From Alicycliphilus denitrificans K601 (GTDB lineage: Bacteria > Pseudomonadota > Gammaproteobacteria > Burkholderiales > Burkholderiaceae_C): a stretch of 64,000 nt of DNA. Positions 1-7,939 of this stretch are shown in pieces. The stretch covers positions 2,063,001 through 2,127,000 of the forward strand of contig NC_015422.1 in NCBI RefSeq assembly GCF_000204645.1, given 5' to 3'. The notes beneath the pieces were generated by a model. It was not told the DNA's origin. It ran no database searches and saw only the letters and a list, made by a program, of their open reading frames with translations. Position 1 is the first letter of the stretch. Each line of letters begins with the position of its first letter. Made by a program: the position numbers and the translations under genes.

Positions 1-1
1 G

Positions 2-562
2 CCGCCCCCGATGCCGCCCGAGCCCGTCGCCGACGCGCGGGCAGATGCCGAAGGAGATTCCTTGGCCAGCGCGGCGGCGCCGCCGCCGGCACCACCAGCT
101 TTGGCACCCCGCCCACAGGCCGAGCCCTCCGGCGAAGACTTCATGGCCTGGCTGACCCAGGGCGTGGGATCGCGCAGGCTCATCGTCAACGACGCCAAGG
201 CCCTGGTGCATACCGTCGCCGGCACGGCCTACCTGGTCAGCCCCGGCGTGTTCCAGCGCTACGCGCAGGAACACCCGCAGGTCGCGGCCGTCGCCAAGCA
301 GGAGAAGCTGGAGGAGTGGCAGTGGGTGCAGAAGCGCTTCGAGAAGTTGGGGGCGCACCGCAAGCAGGCCAGCGGTCTGAATATCTGGACCTGCGACGTG
401 ACCGGCCCGCGCAAATCGCGGCGGCTGCACGGCTACCTGCTGGCGCGGCCCGAGGCGCTATTCGGGGACGTGCCGCCCGATAACCCTTACCTGCGTCTCG
501 CCACCAAGCCCCCAAAGCGCGAAAATCCCGCAGTTCAAAACGATAACGACGAGCAGGGATAA
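2..562 (+). CDS. MobH-type conjugative relaxase (TraI_2 family), C-terminal part only
   Basis: The frame is open to the left edge of the window, so only about the last 186 residues are present. The visible part has an Ala/Pro-rich linker (AAAPPPAPPAL) followed by a compact domain starting near SGEDFMAWLTQGVG and ending with a hydrophilic tail. This matches the C-terminal domain (TraI_2_C, formerly DUF1528) that follows the HD-type relaxase domain in relaxases of ICEclc/PFGI/SXT-like elements. The parent protein nicks oriT and pilots DNA into the mating channel. The family call rests on the linker-domain pattern and the position near the ICE integrase, because the catalytic half lies outside the window. 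Confidence 0.7.
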   Translation, partial: PPPMPPEPVADARADAEGDSLASAAAPPPAPPALAPRPQAEPSGEDFMAWLTQGVGSRRLIVNDAKALVHTVAGTAYLVSPGVFQRYAQEHPQVAAVAKQEKLEEWQWVQKRFEKLGAHRKQASGLNIWTCDVTGPRKSRRLHGYLLARPEALFGDVPPDNPYLRLATKPPKRENPAVQNDNDEQG

Positions 563-588
563 GTAGGCGGCCCAAGCCCCGGCCGGCT

Positions 589-894
589 TCAGTCCTCTGA
601 CTTGGAGGGAGCCGGTTCGGCCAGCTTGGCTTCGGTCAGGGCCATCAGGTGGGCAGAACTGCATTTCAGCGCACGGGCAATCTTGAGGATCAAGGGGAGC
701 GTGGGTGTGTGCTCGCCGCGCTCGATCTTGCCTACGTGCGAGCGCTCGATGCCTGCCAGGTGAGCCAGCGTTTCCTGGGCGATGCCCTGGCTGGTTCTCT
801 CATCGCGAACGGCGGCCCCAAACGCGATGGCTGGTTCTGCTTCGTAGGTGGTCGTGCCGGTGGGTCGGCCTCTCTGAATCGGGCGCTTCTGCAT
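589..894 (-). CDS. XRE-family transcriptional regulator of the ICE
   Basis: A 101-residue protein with one lambda-repressor-like helix-turn-helix at about residues 25-80. The recognisable core is RDERTSQGIAQETLAHLAGI followed by the RSHVGKIERGEHTPTLPLIL turn-and-recognition segment. The ATG at 894 is chosen because the HTH begins shortly after it and upstream codons of the same frame run through the intergenic region. It is convergent with the relaxase gene and divergent from the LysR-like gene, with about 120 bp of shared promoter space that contains a short dyad. A role as a control switch of ICE genes fits, but the target is unknown. Confidence 0.85.
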   Translation of the reverse strand: MQKRPIQRGRPTGTTTYEAEPAIAFGAAVRDERTSQGIAQETLAHLAGIERSHVGKIERGEHTPTLPLILKIARALKCSSAHLMALTEAKLAEPAPSKSED

Positions 895-931
895 TAGCAA
901 AAGCGTCGAGCATTGCCCGTAGATAAACCAC

Positions 932-943
932 GTTAAACTTAAC
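932..943. promoter_or_regulatory. Short dyad GTTAA-AC-TTAAC in a divergent promoter region
   Basis: Two perfect 5-bp arms separated by 2 bp lie between the XRE gene and the LysR-like gene. The size and place suit an operator of the adjacent XRE repressor. No binding evidence exists, and a 5-bp dyad can occur by chance. Confidence 0.3.
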
Positions 944-1012
944 TCAAAAGCGCGATAGCACGTCTGATGCTTTCGCCCCCACGAGTTTCTGCCCTTGGGA
1001 GGAAGCAGTACC

Positions 1013-1633
1013 GTGACATCAAGCGACGCCTGCACCGCGATCCGCGTGGCCGTGCTCGGTGGGTGGGTGCCCTCGCAGCTCGCCGACGTGCTGGCGCTGC
1101 AACGGGCCGAAGAACCCGAGACCACGGCCACCCTGGTCGAATGTGCGGGTAGCACGCCGGCAGGTGAGGTGTCGAGAGGCGGCTTCGACTTCGCGCTCTC
1201 GACCGCCGATGTGGACTGGCCTGGTTGGGTGTGCGAGCCGTTGTGGCACGACACGCTGGCTGTCGCCGTCGCCAAGCGTTCGCACCTGCTGGTCCATCGC
1301 GACGTACCGTGCCATGAACTGCAAAAGCAGCCCCTCATCTGTGCGCAATCTACCGCGGACGAGCCGTGGCAGGCCCTGGTGCATCTTCTGATCGGCGACG
1401 CGCCACACGAGCAAGTCGTGAGCACCTTCGACATGACGATGACGCTGGTCGCCGCGGGGTACGGCATCGCCATCGCGCCCGCCGCGCGGCTGGCGGGATA
1501 CCAGTGCCGAGGCATCGCGGTGCGACCGCTGGCCGGTGCACCGCCGATCGTCATGGCCTACTTGCTGCACACGTGTGAGGCCTTGACCGAACCCCAGGAG
1601 CGGTTCGCGCGCCGCGTCCGCTCCGTGACCTGA
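1013..1633 (+). CDS. LysR-type effector-binding domain protein without a DNA-binding domain
   Basis: A 206-residue protein that aligns with the C-terminal substrate-binding half of LysR regulators: an N-terminal beta strand (IRVAVLGGWV), a FDFALS strand typical of the effector-domain fold, and the conserved late segment TMTLVAAGYGIAIAPAA. The usual N-terminal winged HTH is absent and no HTH-coding frame precedes it. The start is a GTG at 1013, chosen because GGAGGAAG lies 7 bases upstream; a TTG at 995 is the alternative. Similar truncated LysR proteins sit beside integrases in this ICE family. It may bind a ligand and act on another protein rather than on DNA. Confidence 0.75.
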   Translation: MTSSDACTAIRVAVLGGWVPSQLADVLALQRAEEPETTATLVECAGSTPAGEVSRGGFDFALSTADVDWPGWVCEPLWHDTLAVAVAKRSHLLVHRDVPCHELQKQPLICAQSTADEPWQALVHLLIGDAPHEQVVSTFDMTMTLVAAGYGIAIAPAARLAGYQCRGIAVRPLAGAPPIVMAYLLHTCEALTEPQERFARRVRSVT

Positions 1634-1645
1634 AGGCCAGCCGCG

Positions 1646-3568
1646 TCAAGGCTCCATCAGGTCTTCGGCGGCATCGAACGTGATGGCGTCCTGCACTAGG
1701 CGCTGCACGCTGCGCCGCACTTGCACCGGAATGTCGGAGTCCTCGGGATCATCCGCCGCGATACTCTGCGCCGCGACCAGCCGCGCAGCCAGGTGCAGGT
1801 TCTTCGGGTTGACTGCCTCGATGGCAGAGCGCCCACCGAGCGCGTCATAGGGCTGCAGCAGCGCGTGGTAGATCGCCCAGGTGTCGAGCCCGCGCGGCAC
1901 CTGCTTGAGCACGAACTGCACGAGCCTGCGCTTGAGCGGATCGAGCTGCCAGTCCGGCATCCGCTGCCCACGGTTGCCCATGTGGATCGACAGCAGGTTG
2001 CCGGCTTGGATCTCGTAGGTGATCCAGCGGCGCGACTTGCCCGCGAGCTTGGCGTAGTCCGCCACCGAAAGGTTGTGCGGCGCTTCGAAGGTCTCCAGCA
2101 CCCGCAGGCGTTCGCGCTGCACCTCCGACAGCCGCGGCCGCGCGTACTCGGGCATCCGCACGGCCGACAACCGCTGCACCGATGCCGGCGCTGCGGGCAT
2201 GTCGGGCGTCGGCGCGGTCACGATCAACTGTGGCGCCGTGAGGTCGACCACCGGCGGCTGCACGGCCGCCTGGCCGGCGATTGTGGGCAGGCCTTGCAGC
2301 GTGATGGTCAGGTGCCGGCTGGCGACCTCGACCTGGTTCTGCTCGAACAGGTCCAGGCGATCGGCCCAATCCTGCATCATCACGCGGCGCTGCTCAACGT
2401 ACTCGGCATGGTTGTAGGTCGCGCTGATCTTGTCCGGGTCGGCGTGCGAGAGCTGGGCATCCACCCACTTCTTCGGGTAGCCGAGTTCGTTGAGCGCGGT
2501 CGAAATTGTGGCGCGGATGCCGTGCCCCGTGAGCTGGTCCTCGTAGCCCATGCGCTTAAGCGCCCCGTTGAATGTGTTCTCGCTGACGGGATGCTTTAGG
2601 CACCAGTCGCCCGGAATGAGGTAGACCTGCGCCGGCTTGCACTGGTCCAGCAGATGGCGAACGATCTCCTGGGCCTGCACCGGCAGCGGCACGATGTAGG
2701 GCGGGATGTCTACCAGGCGCTTGCGTTTCTTCTTGGTGAGCAATGCGCGCTGCTTGAGCCTGGCCACCGGGATGATCCACAGGCCTTGTTCGAGGTCGAA
2801 CTGGTCGGGCGTGGCGAAGCGCAACTCGCCGGTGCGCACGCCAGTGAGCATCAATAGCCGCAAGCCCAACTGCGTGTTCAGGCGGCCGCGGTACTTGCGC
2901 AGCGTCTGCAGCATGATCGGCAGCTCGGGCATGCGCAGGAACGGGTTGTGATCGACCGGCGGCAGCGGCAACGCGACGACCTCCAAGTCCTTGGACGGGT
3001 TGTCGTGCATGTTCGGGATCGCCACCGTGGCATAGGTGAACAGCTGCGTGAACCACGTCCTGAGCTTCTCGGCCACCGACAGCGAGCCGCGTTTTTCCAC
3101 CTTGCCGATGATGTCCAGCAGGTGCGCGCGCGTGATGTCGTAGATGGTCAGGTGACGCAGCACCGGGAACACATCTTTCTTGAAGACGCGGGCGATCTGC
3201 TCCAGGCTGGTCTGCCGTCCTTCCTCCAGCGACAGCCTGCGATGTGCCAGCCACTGGTCGTAGACCGCCTGGAACGTGTGTTCGCCCGCCAGCACGATGG
3301 CATGGCGCTTGCGCTTGCGTTCGCTGTGCGGATTGACGCCCTTGGCGAGCAGGTTGCGGGCTTCATCGCGAAGCTCGCGCGCCTCCTTCAGGGAGAGCGC
3401 CGGGTAGCTGCCGAAGGACATGCGATCGCGCTTGCCGCCCCAGGTGAAGCGGAAGTGCCAGGCCTTGGCGCCGTTGGCGGAGACGAAGAGGGAGAGGCCG
3501 TCCGAATCGGCCAGCGTGTACGTATTGCCGGTCGCCTTGGCTTGGCGAACCATGAGGTCTGAGAGCAT
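1646..3568 (-). CDS. int: ICE tyrosine integrase (P4/IntB13-like)
   Basis: A 640-residue site-specific recombinase. The N-terminus carries the arm-binding DUF4102 domain (DSDGLSLFVSANGAKAWHFR near residue 25, then SFGSYPALSLKEARELRDEA). The catalytic tyrosine-recombinase domain is at about residues 210-430, with the first Arg in LTGVRTGELR, the H-x-x-R box in GHGIRATIS, and the late His and nucleophile region LSHAD...ATYNHAEYVEQRR. A C-terminal extension of about 200 residues is typical of ICEclc-type integrases, which are about 650 residues. The ATG at 3568 has an AGGAG nine bases upstream. It catalyses excision and integration at the adjacent tRNA-Gly gene. Confidence 0.95.
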   Translation of the reverse strand: MLSDLMVRQAKATGNTYTLADSDGLSLFVSANGAKAWHFRFTWGGKRDRMSFGSYPALSLKEARELRDEARNLLAKGVNPHSERKRKRHAIVLAGEHTFQAVYDQWLAHRRLSLEEGRQTSLEQIARVFKKDVFPVLRHLTIYDITRAHLLDIIGKVEKRGSLSVAEKLRTWFTQLFTYATVAIPNMHDNPSKDLEVVALPLPPVDHNPFLRMPELPIMLQTLRKYRGRLNTQLGLRLLMLTGVRTGELRFATPDQFDLEQGLWIIPVARLKQRALLTKKKRKRLVDIPPYIVPLPVQAQEIVRHLLDQCKPAQVYLIPGDWCLKHPVSENTFNGALKRMGYEDQLTGHGIRATISTALNELGYPKKWVDAQLSHADPDKISATYNHAEYVEQRRVMMQDWADRLDLFEQNQVEVASRHLTITLQGLPTIAGQAAVQPPVVDLTAPQLIVTAPTPDMPAAPASVQRLSAVRMPEYARPRLSEVQRERLRVLETFEAPHNLSVADYAKLAGKSRRWITYEIQAGNLLSIHMGNRGQRMPDWQLDPLKRRLVQFVLKQVPRGLDTWAIYHALLQPYDALGGRSAIEAVNPKNLHLAARLVAAQSIAADDPEDSDIPVQVRRSVQRLVQDAITFDAAEDLMEP

Positions 3569-3807
3569 GAGCCCAACTCCTGAGAATCGAGTTGGCTGCA
3601 TGGTCCTGTCCGACCCCGCGCTGCTCCAGCAACTATGCGGAAGCGGGAAGCTCCGCTTTCCGATGTACCACTTGATGTACCGTTTTGTACCGGCAGTCAG
3701 TGGTTTTCGCTGGACGTCACTGGATTCAGCGATGGCGAAAAAGCTGAATGGTGACAATCACTTGCGACGTTCCACGGTCTTTTCTGGAAGTCCCTGGAAA
3801 GTCGAAG

Positions 3808-3825
3808 TGGAGCGGGCGATGGGAA
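3808..3825 (-). other. Probable ICE attachment site at the 3' end of tRNA-Gly
   Basis: The last bases of the tRNA gene, ending CGCCCGCTCCA on the minus strand, face the integrase gene 240 bp away. ICEclc-type elements use an 18-bp repeat made of the tRNA-Gly 3' end. The exact length of the core cannot be set without the second copy outside the window. Confidence 0.6.
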
Positions 3826-3881
3826 TCGAACCCACGTCTTGAGCTTGGGAAGCTCAGGTCCTACCATTGAACGACGCCCGC
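3808..3881 (-). tRNA. glyT: tRNA-Gly (anticodon CCC)
   Basis: A 74-nt cloverleaf read on the minus strand. The acceptor arms are GCGGGCG and CGCCCGC, the anticodon arm is TGAGC-TTCCCAA-GCTCA giving CCC, and the T arm contains GGTTCGATTCC. CCA is encoded. The gene is intact, as expected when an element integrates and restores the tRNA 3' end. Confidence 0.95.
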
Positions 3882-3884
3882 ATT

Positions 3885-3909
3885 TTCCAAGTCATTGAAT
3901 TACTTGGAA
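3885..3909. repeat. 8-bp inverted repeat upstream of tRNA-Gly
   Basis: TTCCAAGT and ACTTGGAA are perfect complements separated by 9 bases, between the tRNA 5' end and the Rrf2 gene. It could be a processing hairpin or a weak terminator for the Rrf2 transcript; there is no T tract on the minus strand to support the latter. Confidence 0.35.
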
Positions 3910-3997
3910 TTTTCACACTAAGTGCTTCTGTAGCCTGGGAATTCTAGCGTAACTTCCGTGCCTGCCACGCAAGTTGAAGGTCGATCAGAACGCCAGA

Positions 3998-4540
3998 TCA
4001 ACCTGCCCTCAGGCCCAAGGCAAACACTGAGTTCGGTACGTTGCGCGATGGAAGCTGGGACTCCCGGGCGTGGTGGGGGCGTGCCTGGGAGGGTTGCGCC
4101 GTCGCGGCAGGAGAGCCAGCGTTGTCGGCGCCGGTCCTGTGCTGTGCAAGCAAGTCGGCGACGGTAATGGATTGCAGGTACTCCAGGATGCGTGAATGGA
4201 AGCTGGCCCACAGGTCCGCGGTCATGTCGTCGGAAGATGGGGAGGGAGCGGCATTGCCGGCCTTGTCATTGGCGTGGGCCATGTATTTCTCGGAGGCCAT
4301 GACGATCTCCGCGACCGACAGGCTTTGCGGTGGGCGTGTCAGCATATAGCCGCCGCCGGGCCCGCGAACGCTGTGGACGAGCCCCGCGCGGCGCAGCGCG
4401 CTGAAAATGTCTTCCAGGTAGGACAAGGAAATACCCTGCCGGACACTGATGCCGGGGAGGGCCACGGGGTGGCCATGGGAGTGCAGCGCCACGTCGGTGA
4501 TGGCGGTGACGGCGAGCTTGCCTCGGGTGGTTAAACGCAT
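3998..4540 (-). CDS. Rrf2-family regulator, IscR-like but without cluster-binding cysteines
   Basis: A 180-residue protein beginning MRLTTRGKLAVTAITDVALH, the standard start of the Rrf2 winged-HTH domain, with the recognition region at SLSYLEDIFSALRRAGLV and the wing at VRGPGGGYMLTRPP. In IscR three cysteines bind a [2Fe-2S] cluster in the loop before the last helix. Here that loop (KAGNAAPSPSSDDMTADLW) has none, although the following residues still align with IscR (ADLWASF, ITVADLL). The ATG at 4540 has AGGAG seven bases upstream. No isc or suf genes adjoin it, so a plain IscR role is unlikely. It probably senses something else or works as an apo-type repressor. Confidence 0.85.
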   Translation of the reverse strand: MRLTTRGKLAVTAITDVALHSHGHPVALPGISVRQGISLSYLEDIFSALRRAGLVHSVRGPGGGYMLTRPPQSLSVAEIVMASEKYMAHANDKAGNAAPSPSSDDMTADLWASFHSRILEYLQSITVADLLAQHRTGADNAGSPAATAQPSQARPHHARESQLPSRNVPNSVFALGLRAG

Positions 4541-4701
4541 GGGGATGCTCCTGGTGAAATCGGTCGATTGCCCTGGACGAGATGCGCCAGGGCGGAGAAA
4601 GCGGTGTTGCGGATGCGCCGGGCTGCCCCTGTGGCGGATGCTATGGGATGCGGTGATCGATCCCAGCGACTCCAGCCGGACGCCAGAGTGCGCAGAGCAA
4701 C

Positions 4702-5085
4702 TCAGGCTCGGTGCAGCATGCGGCCCGCTCGTGGCCGTTTGGGCTGCTTTTTCAGCCAGGGAGACGACAGTGCCGTGGTCATCGCCATGGGGCAATGGCA
4801 CGGAGCATGGCCGGCACCTGCGTCAAAGAGCCCGATGCTCTGGTCGTCCGGCAGATCCGGATTGGTGTCGGCAAGGCTGCACTCATACCCGTCGGTGGAG
4901 GCCTGATCCGCGGTGGCTGTCTGCTGGGCCTGAGGGGCGGTGGTGTGCTGATGCATCAAAGCGGTCTGGATCGACCGTGCGCTTGCCTGCGCAGAGAGCG
5001 GCGCCGTGGGTGTCTTGCCGAAAGCGGACGCACCCAGGCCCAACAGGATGTGGAGGGTGAGAACCGCAATCAACCATCTCGGCAT
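4702..5085 (-). CDS. Small exported protein, unknown function
   Basis: A 127-residue protein with an N-terminal hydrophobic segment (MPRWLIAVLTLHILLGLGAS) followed by AFGKTP, consistent with a signal peptide or a membrane anchor. The mature part is Gln/Thr/Ala rich and has cysteines at CSLAD and the pair CHC (HAPCHCPMAMTTALSS). The C-terminus is basic (KKQPKRPRAG). The His-rich and CHCPM segments recall small periplasmic metal-related proteins, but I do not recognise the family. The start is the ATG directly before the hydrophobic segment. It is divergent from the gene at 5159. Confidence 0.6.
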   Translation of the reverse strand: MPRWLIAVLTLHILLGLGASAFGKTPTAPLSAQASARSIQTALMHQHTTAPQAQQTATADQASTDGYECSLADTNPDLPDDQSIGLFDAGAGHAPCHCPMAMTTALSSPWLKKQPKRPRAGRMLHRA

Positions 5086-5158
5086 GATGGGCAAATTATA
5101 AAGGCCGGGTCTTTGCCGGGGTTCGTTGCCGTTCGTAAAGCCGCTAAGATGGCGCACC

Positions 5159-5419
5159 ATGCAAGCCAGCCCAGCTCATCCTGTAACCCAGGAACAGCCC
5201 CAGGCACCCTGGGGCTGGGCCAAGTACTTTCGCATGCCGGTCTACAAGCCGGGCACCCGCGTCAGGCGGGCCGGCAGTTGGGAAACGGTGAGTCACGTAT
5301 CGCTGCGCCGCAACGATCTCGCGGTCTTTCTTGTCGGCTACGCAGAGCCTGTCGATCCCATGGACCTGGAGCTCGAACCCACGGTGTTCACCACCGTGCG
5401 CGTGCCCGAGCGGTATTGA
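5159..5419 (+). CDS. Conserved hypothetical protein (86 aa)
   Basis: A small soluble protein with a beta-rich pattern (YKPGTRVRRAG, WETVSHVSLRRNDLAVFLVG, FTTVRVPERY) and no signal peptide or membrane segment. It is divergent from the small exported protein, with about 70 bp between starts, and convergent with psd. The pattern suggests a small barrel-like fold. No function can be named. Confidence 0.6.
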   Translation: MQASPAHPVTQEQPQAPWGWAKYFRMPVYKPGTRVRRAGSWETVSHVSLRRNDLAVFLVGYAEPVDPMDLELEPTVFTTVRVPERY

Positions 5420-5430
5420 CGACACTCCTG

Positions 5431-6339
5431 CTACCCTGGCGCAGAGCTGTTCGTCCACGCTCCGGGCCGCTGGGCCATGGCTTCACCCAGGCGCACCGGG
5501 TGCGCAGCCGCCCAGTCCGGGTTGAACTCCACCGCCCCGTTCTGAAACAGCAGCACGACGGTGGAGCCGAGCAGGAAGCGTCCCATTTCCTCGCCCTGGC
5601 GCAGGGTGATCTGCTGGCTTTGGTAGTCCCAGCGGCGCGGCTGTCTCGTGCGTGGCGGGTTGACTTGGCCGTGCCATACGGTAGCCACGCTGCCCACGAT
5701 GGTGGCGCCCACCAGCACCAGCCCCATGAGGCCCAGCAGGGTTTCGAACAGGCATACCACGCGCTCGTTGCGCGCAAACAGCCCGGGCACGCCGCGGGCC
5801 GTCGTGGGATTCACCGAGAATAGGGCGCCCGGCACATGTTCCATGCGCAGCAGGCGGCCGTCGCAGGGCATGTGGATGCGGTGGTAGTCGCGCGGGCTCA
5901 GGTAGATGGTGGCGAATTGCCCGTCCTGGAACTGCGCGGCCAGCTGTGCGTCTCCGCCGAGCAGGGCGGTCGTGGAATAGCGGTGTCCCTTGGCCTGGAG
6001 GATCTGGTCGCGTTCTATGGGACCCAGCTGGCTCACGGCGCCATCCACGGGGCAGGTGGCGGCCGCGTCGGCCAGCGGACGCATGCCGGGGCGCAGCGCA
6101 CGCGTGAAGAAGTCGTTGAAGCTGGAGTAGCCGGCAATGTCCGGCTCGGCCGCCTCGCTCATGTCTACCTGGTAGCGTGCCACGAAGCGGCGGATGGCGG
6201 CCGTTGTCAACCCTCCTGCGCGGGCCGACGCAAACCGTCCGGCGAGAGAGGTGAGCAACTGCTTGGGGAGCAGATACTGGGGCAGTACGGCGAGACGGTC
6301 AGACACGTGGCGGCAATCCAGGCAAAAAGGCCGGGCCAT
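5431..6339 (-). CDS. psd: Phosphatidylserine decarboxylase proenzyme
   Basis: A 302-residue pyruvoyl enzyme that decarboxylates phosphatidylserine to phosphatidylethanolamine at the inner membrane. It aligns with E. coli Psd along its whole length: LPQYLLPKQLLTSLAGRFAS near the start, VDMSEAAEPD, SFNDFFTRALRPGMRP, the substrate-site segment TIYLSPRDYHRIHMPCDG and the self-cleavage motif LGST (cleavage between Gly258 and Ser259, which becomes the pyruvoyl group). The start is uncertain: ATG at 6339 is used, while a GTG at 6306 would begin just before the conserved LPQYLLPK. The protein lacks the acidic C-terminal tail of the E. coli enzyme. Confidence 0.95.
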   Translation of the reverse strand: MARPFCLDCRHVSDRLAVLPQYLLPKQLLTSLAGRFASARAGGLTTAAIRRFVARYQVDMSEAAEPDIAGYSSFNDFFTRALRPGMRPLADAAATCPVDGAVSQLGPIERDQILQAKGHRYSTTALLGGDAQLAAQFQDGQFATIYLSPRDYHRIHMPCDGRLLRMEHVPGALFSVNPTTARGVPGLFARNERVVCLFETLLGLMGLVLVGATIVGSVATVWHGQVNPPRTRQPRRWDYQSQQITLRQGEEMGRFLLGSTVVLLFQNGAVEFNPDWAAAHPVRLGEAMAQRPGAWTNSSAPG

Positions 6340-6507
6340 TCTATATATAGAGCGAATGGGCGATTTCCTTTGTCGTTCGAGCAAAGGCATGCATGGGGCA
6401 ATAACCATGTGCGCCCATGGCGGATGTGTCGCGCGGATAATTTGCGGCCTTTTGCCCGGACACGGACCAGCCGTTCCAGCCGTGCCGGCACCTGTCGTCG
6501 TGTCTTC

Positions 6508-7692
6508 ATGTCCTTGCTCACCACCCCCAATCCCAGCCCTGGGCCCCATGAGGCCGAGGCGCCAGGGCCATTGACCCGGCGTGCCCTGGCGTGGCTGCGC
6601 CTTTTCATGCCGGCACGCGTGCGCATCAACCAGCGCGAGCGCCTGCGCATGGTCTCGGGCATCGTCCTGAGCGTGGCCGTTGTGGCGGTTTTCGCCCATT
6701 GGCTTGGCGCGGCCTCTCCAATGCCATGGATGATGGCGTCCTTGGGGTCGAGCGCCGTACTCATCATCTCCTTGCCTTCCAGTCCCCTGGCGCAGCCATG
6801 GCCGGTGCTGGCGGGCAGTGCGCTGTCGTATCTGGTGGGCGTGGCCTGCGCGGCGCTGGTGCCCAACCTGCCGTTGGCCTGCGGCCTTGGCGTGGGATTG
6901 GCGGTGATGCTGATGCTGGCGCTGCGCTGCCTGCATCCACCCGGAGGTGCCATGGCCCTGTTTGCCGTGCTGCATCCGCAGGAGGCCACGCTCATGGCGG
7001 TGGTGCCAGTGTCGTTCAATGTGCTGGTGCTGGTATTGGCGGGCATGGCCTTCAACCACCTGACGGGCCGCGGCTACCCCCATGCGCAGTTGCGCAAGCT
7101 CACGCAGCCCAAGGATTCCGATTCCGGCGCTTTCACGTCGGCCGACCTGGACGCGGCGCTGTCGCACTACAACCAGGTGCTGGACGTGAGCCGCAACGAT
7201 CTGGAGGGCCTGCTGCACCTGGCGGGCAAGGCCGCATTCCAACGCACGCTGGGCGGCCTGCGCTGCAGGCAGATCATGTCGATGCCCGTGCATGCAGTGG
7301 CGGCCAATACGCCGCTGCAGGAGGCCTGGGCGCTCATGCGCAAGCATGCGATCAAGGCGCTGCCCGTGGTGGACGCGCAGCGCGTGGTGGTGGGCATCGT
7401 CACCATGGCGGACTTCATGCGCCTGGCCAACCTGGAGGTGCACGAGGGTATGGGCCAGCGTCTGCGCTCCCTCATCATGGGCCGGCCCAAACGGCCCGAT
7501 CAGGTGCAGGGCTTGATGTCGTCGCCGGTGCTGCAGGTGCAGGCGGACCAGCATGTCATGGACCTTGTGCCGTTGTTTTCCGAGGCGGGCCACCACCATA
7601 TTCCCGTGGTGGACGAGGCAAGGCAGCTGGTTGGCATCATCACGCAGTCGGATCTGGTGAAAGCGCTGGCGGCGGCGGTGGCGCGGTCTTAG
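6508..7692 (+). CDS. HPP-family membrane protein with two CBS domains
   Basis: A 394-residue protein. The N-terminal half has an HPP integral-membrane domain of about four hydrophobic segments (from MVSGIVLSVAVVAVFAHWLG to VLVLVLAGMAFNHL) with the signature LRCLHPPGGAMAL near residue 140. The C-terminal half has two CBS motifs, starting CRQIMSMPVHAV and LMSSPVLQVQAD, each ending in the usual I(V)T.(A/S)D.. segment (GIVTMADFM, GIITQSDLV). HPP proteins are linked to nitrite or other anion transport, and CBS pairs usually bind adenine nucleotides, so this is probably a nucleotide-gated transporter. Divergent from psd. There is no clear Shine-Dalgarno before the ATG. Confidence 0.85.
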   Translation: MSLLTTPNPSPGPHEAEAPGPLTRRALAWLRLFMPARVRINQRERLRMVSGIVLSVAVVAVFAHWLGAASPMPWMMASLGSSAVLIISLPSSPLAQPWPVLAGSALSYLVGVACAALVPNLPLACGLGVGLAVMLMLALRCLHPPGGAMALFAVLHPQEATLMAVVPVSFNVLVLVLAGMAFNHLTGRGYPHAQLRKLTQPKDSDSGAFTSADLDAALSHYNQVLDVSRNDLEGLLHLAGKAAFQRTLGGLRCRQIMSMPVHAVAANTPLQEAWALMRKHAIKALPVVDAQRVVVGIVTMADFMRLANLEVHEGMGQRLRSLIMGRPKRPDQVQGLMSSPVLQVQADQHVMDLVPLFSEAGHHHIPVVDEARQLVGIITQSDLVKALAAAVARS

Positions 7693-7727
7693 TGATCCGC
7701 GGCTCGCGCGACGGATCGACGCCGCAG

Positions 7728-7733
7728 TATAAT
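7728..7733 (+). promoter_or_regulatory. Candidate -10 box for the infA transcript
   Basis: TATAAT occurs in the 247-bp gap before infA, and nothing else in the gap is coding. No convincing -35 hexamer lies 17 bp upstream, so this is a weak assignment. The rest of the gap would be a leader of about 200 nt. Confidence 0.3.
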
Positions 7734-7939
7734 TAAGGGTTTCATGCGCAGCGCCACGCCTGGCCATTGAAGCCGCCTTCCCCGGTCTGTTGATCTTTCT
7801 GCGTCCCGGGTGCAGCGAGTCGCTTTCCTGCATTGCTCCGTGCTTCGAGTCCGCAAGGGAGCCGATGCGGTCCTCGGTGGTGGACGCGTGGGCTTCACCG
7901 ACGCCGCTACAGACATTTGTTATCTAGAGACGACCACAC

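Larger units (their letters stand above)
1..3825. mobile_element. Integrase end of an ICEclc-type integrative conjugative element
   Basis: The left 3.8 kb holds the relaxase C-terminus, an XRE regulator, a LysR-type effector-binding protein and a large tyrosine integrase. The integrase gene starts beside tRNA-Gly(CCC) and reads away from it into the element. Elements of the ICEclc family are known to insert into the 3' end of tRNA-Gly genes with this anticodon, with the integrase gene next to the tRNA. Only one end is visible; the rest of the element and the second attachment site lie to the left of the window. Confidence 0.8.

Noticed and set aside
3420..3842. 140-codon plus-strand frame across the integrase start and tRNA-Gly
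   Set aside because: It overlaps the integrase promoter and the tRNA in antisense and has no protein features.
5431..7833. 800-codon minus-strand frame joining psd with sequence opposite the HPP/CBS gene
   Set aside because: Only the last 302 codons match Psd; the upstream part is His/Gln/Arg-rich antisense sequence.
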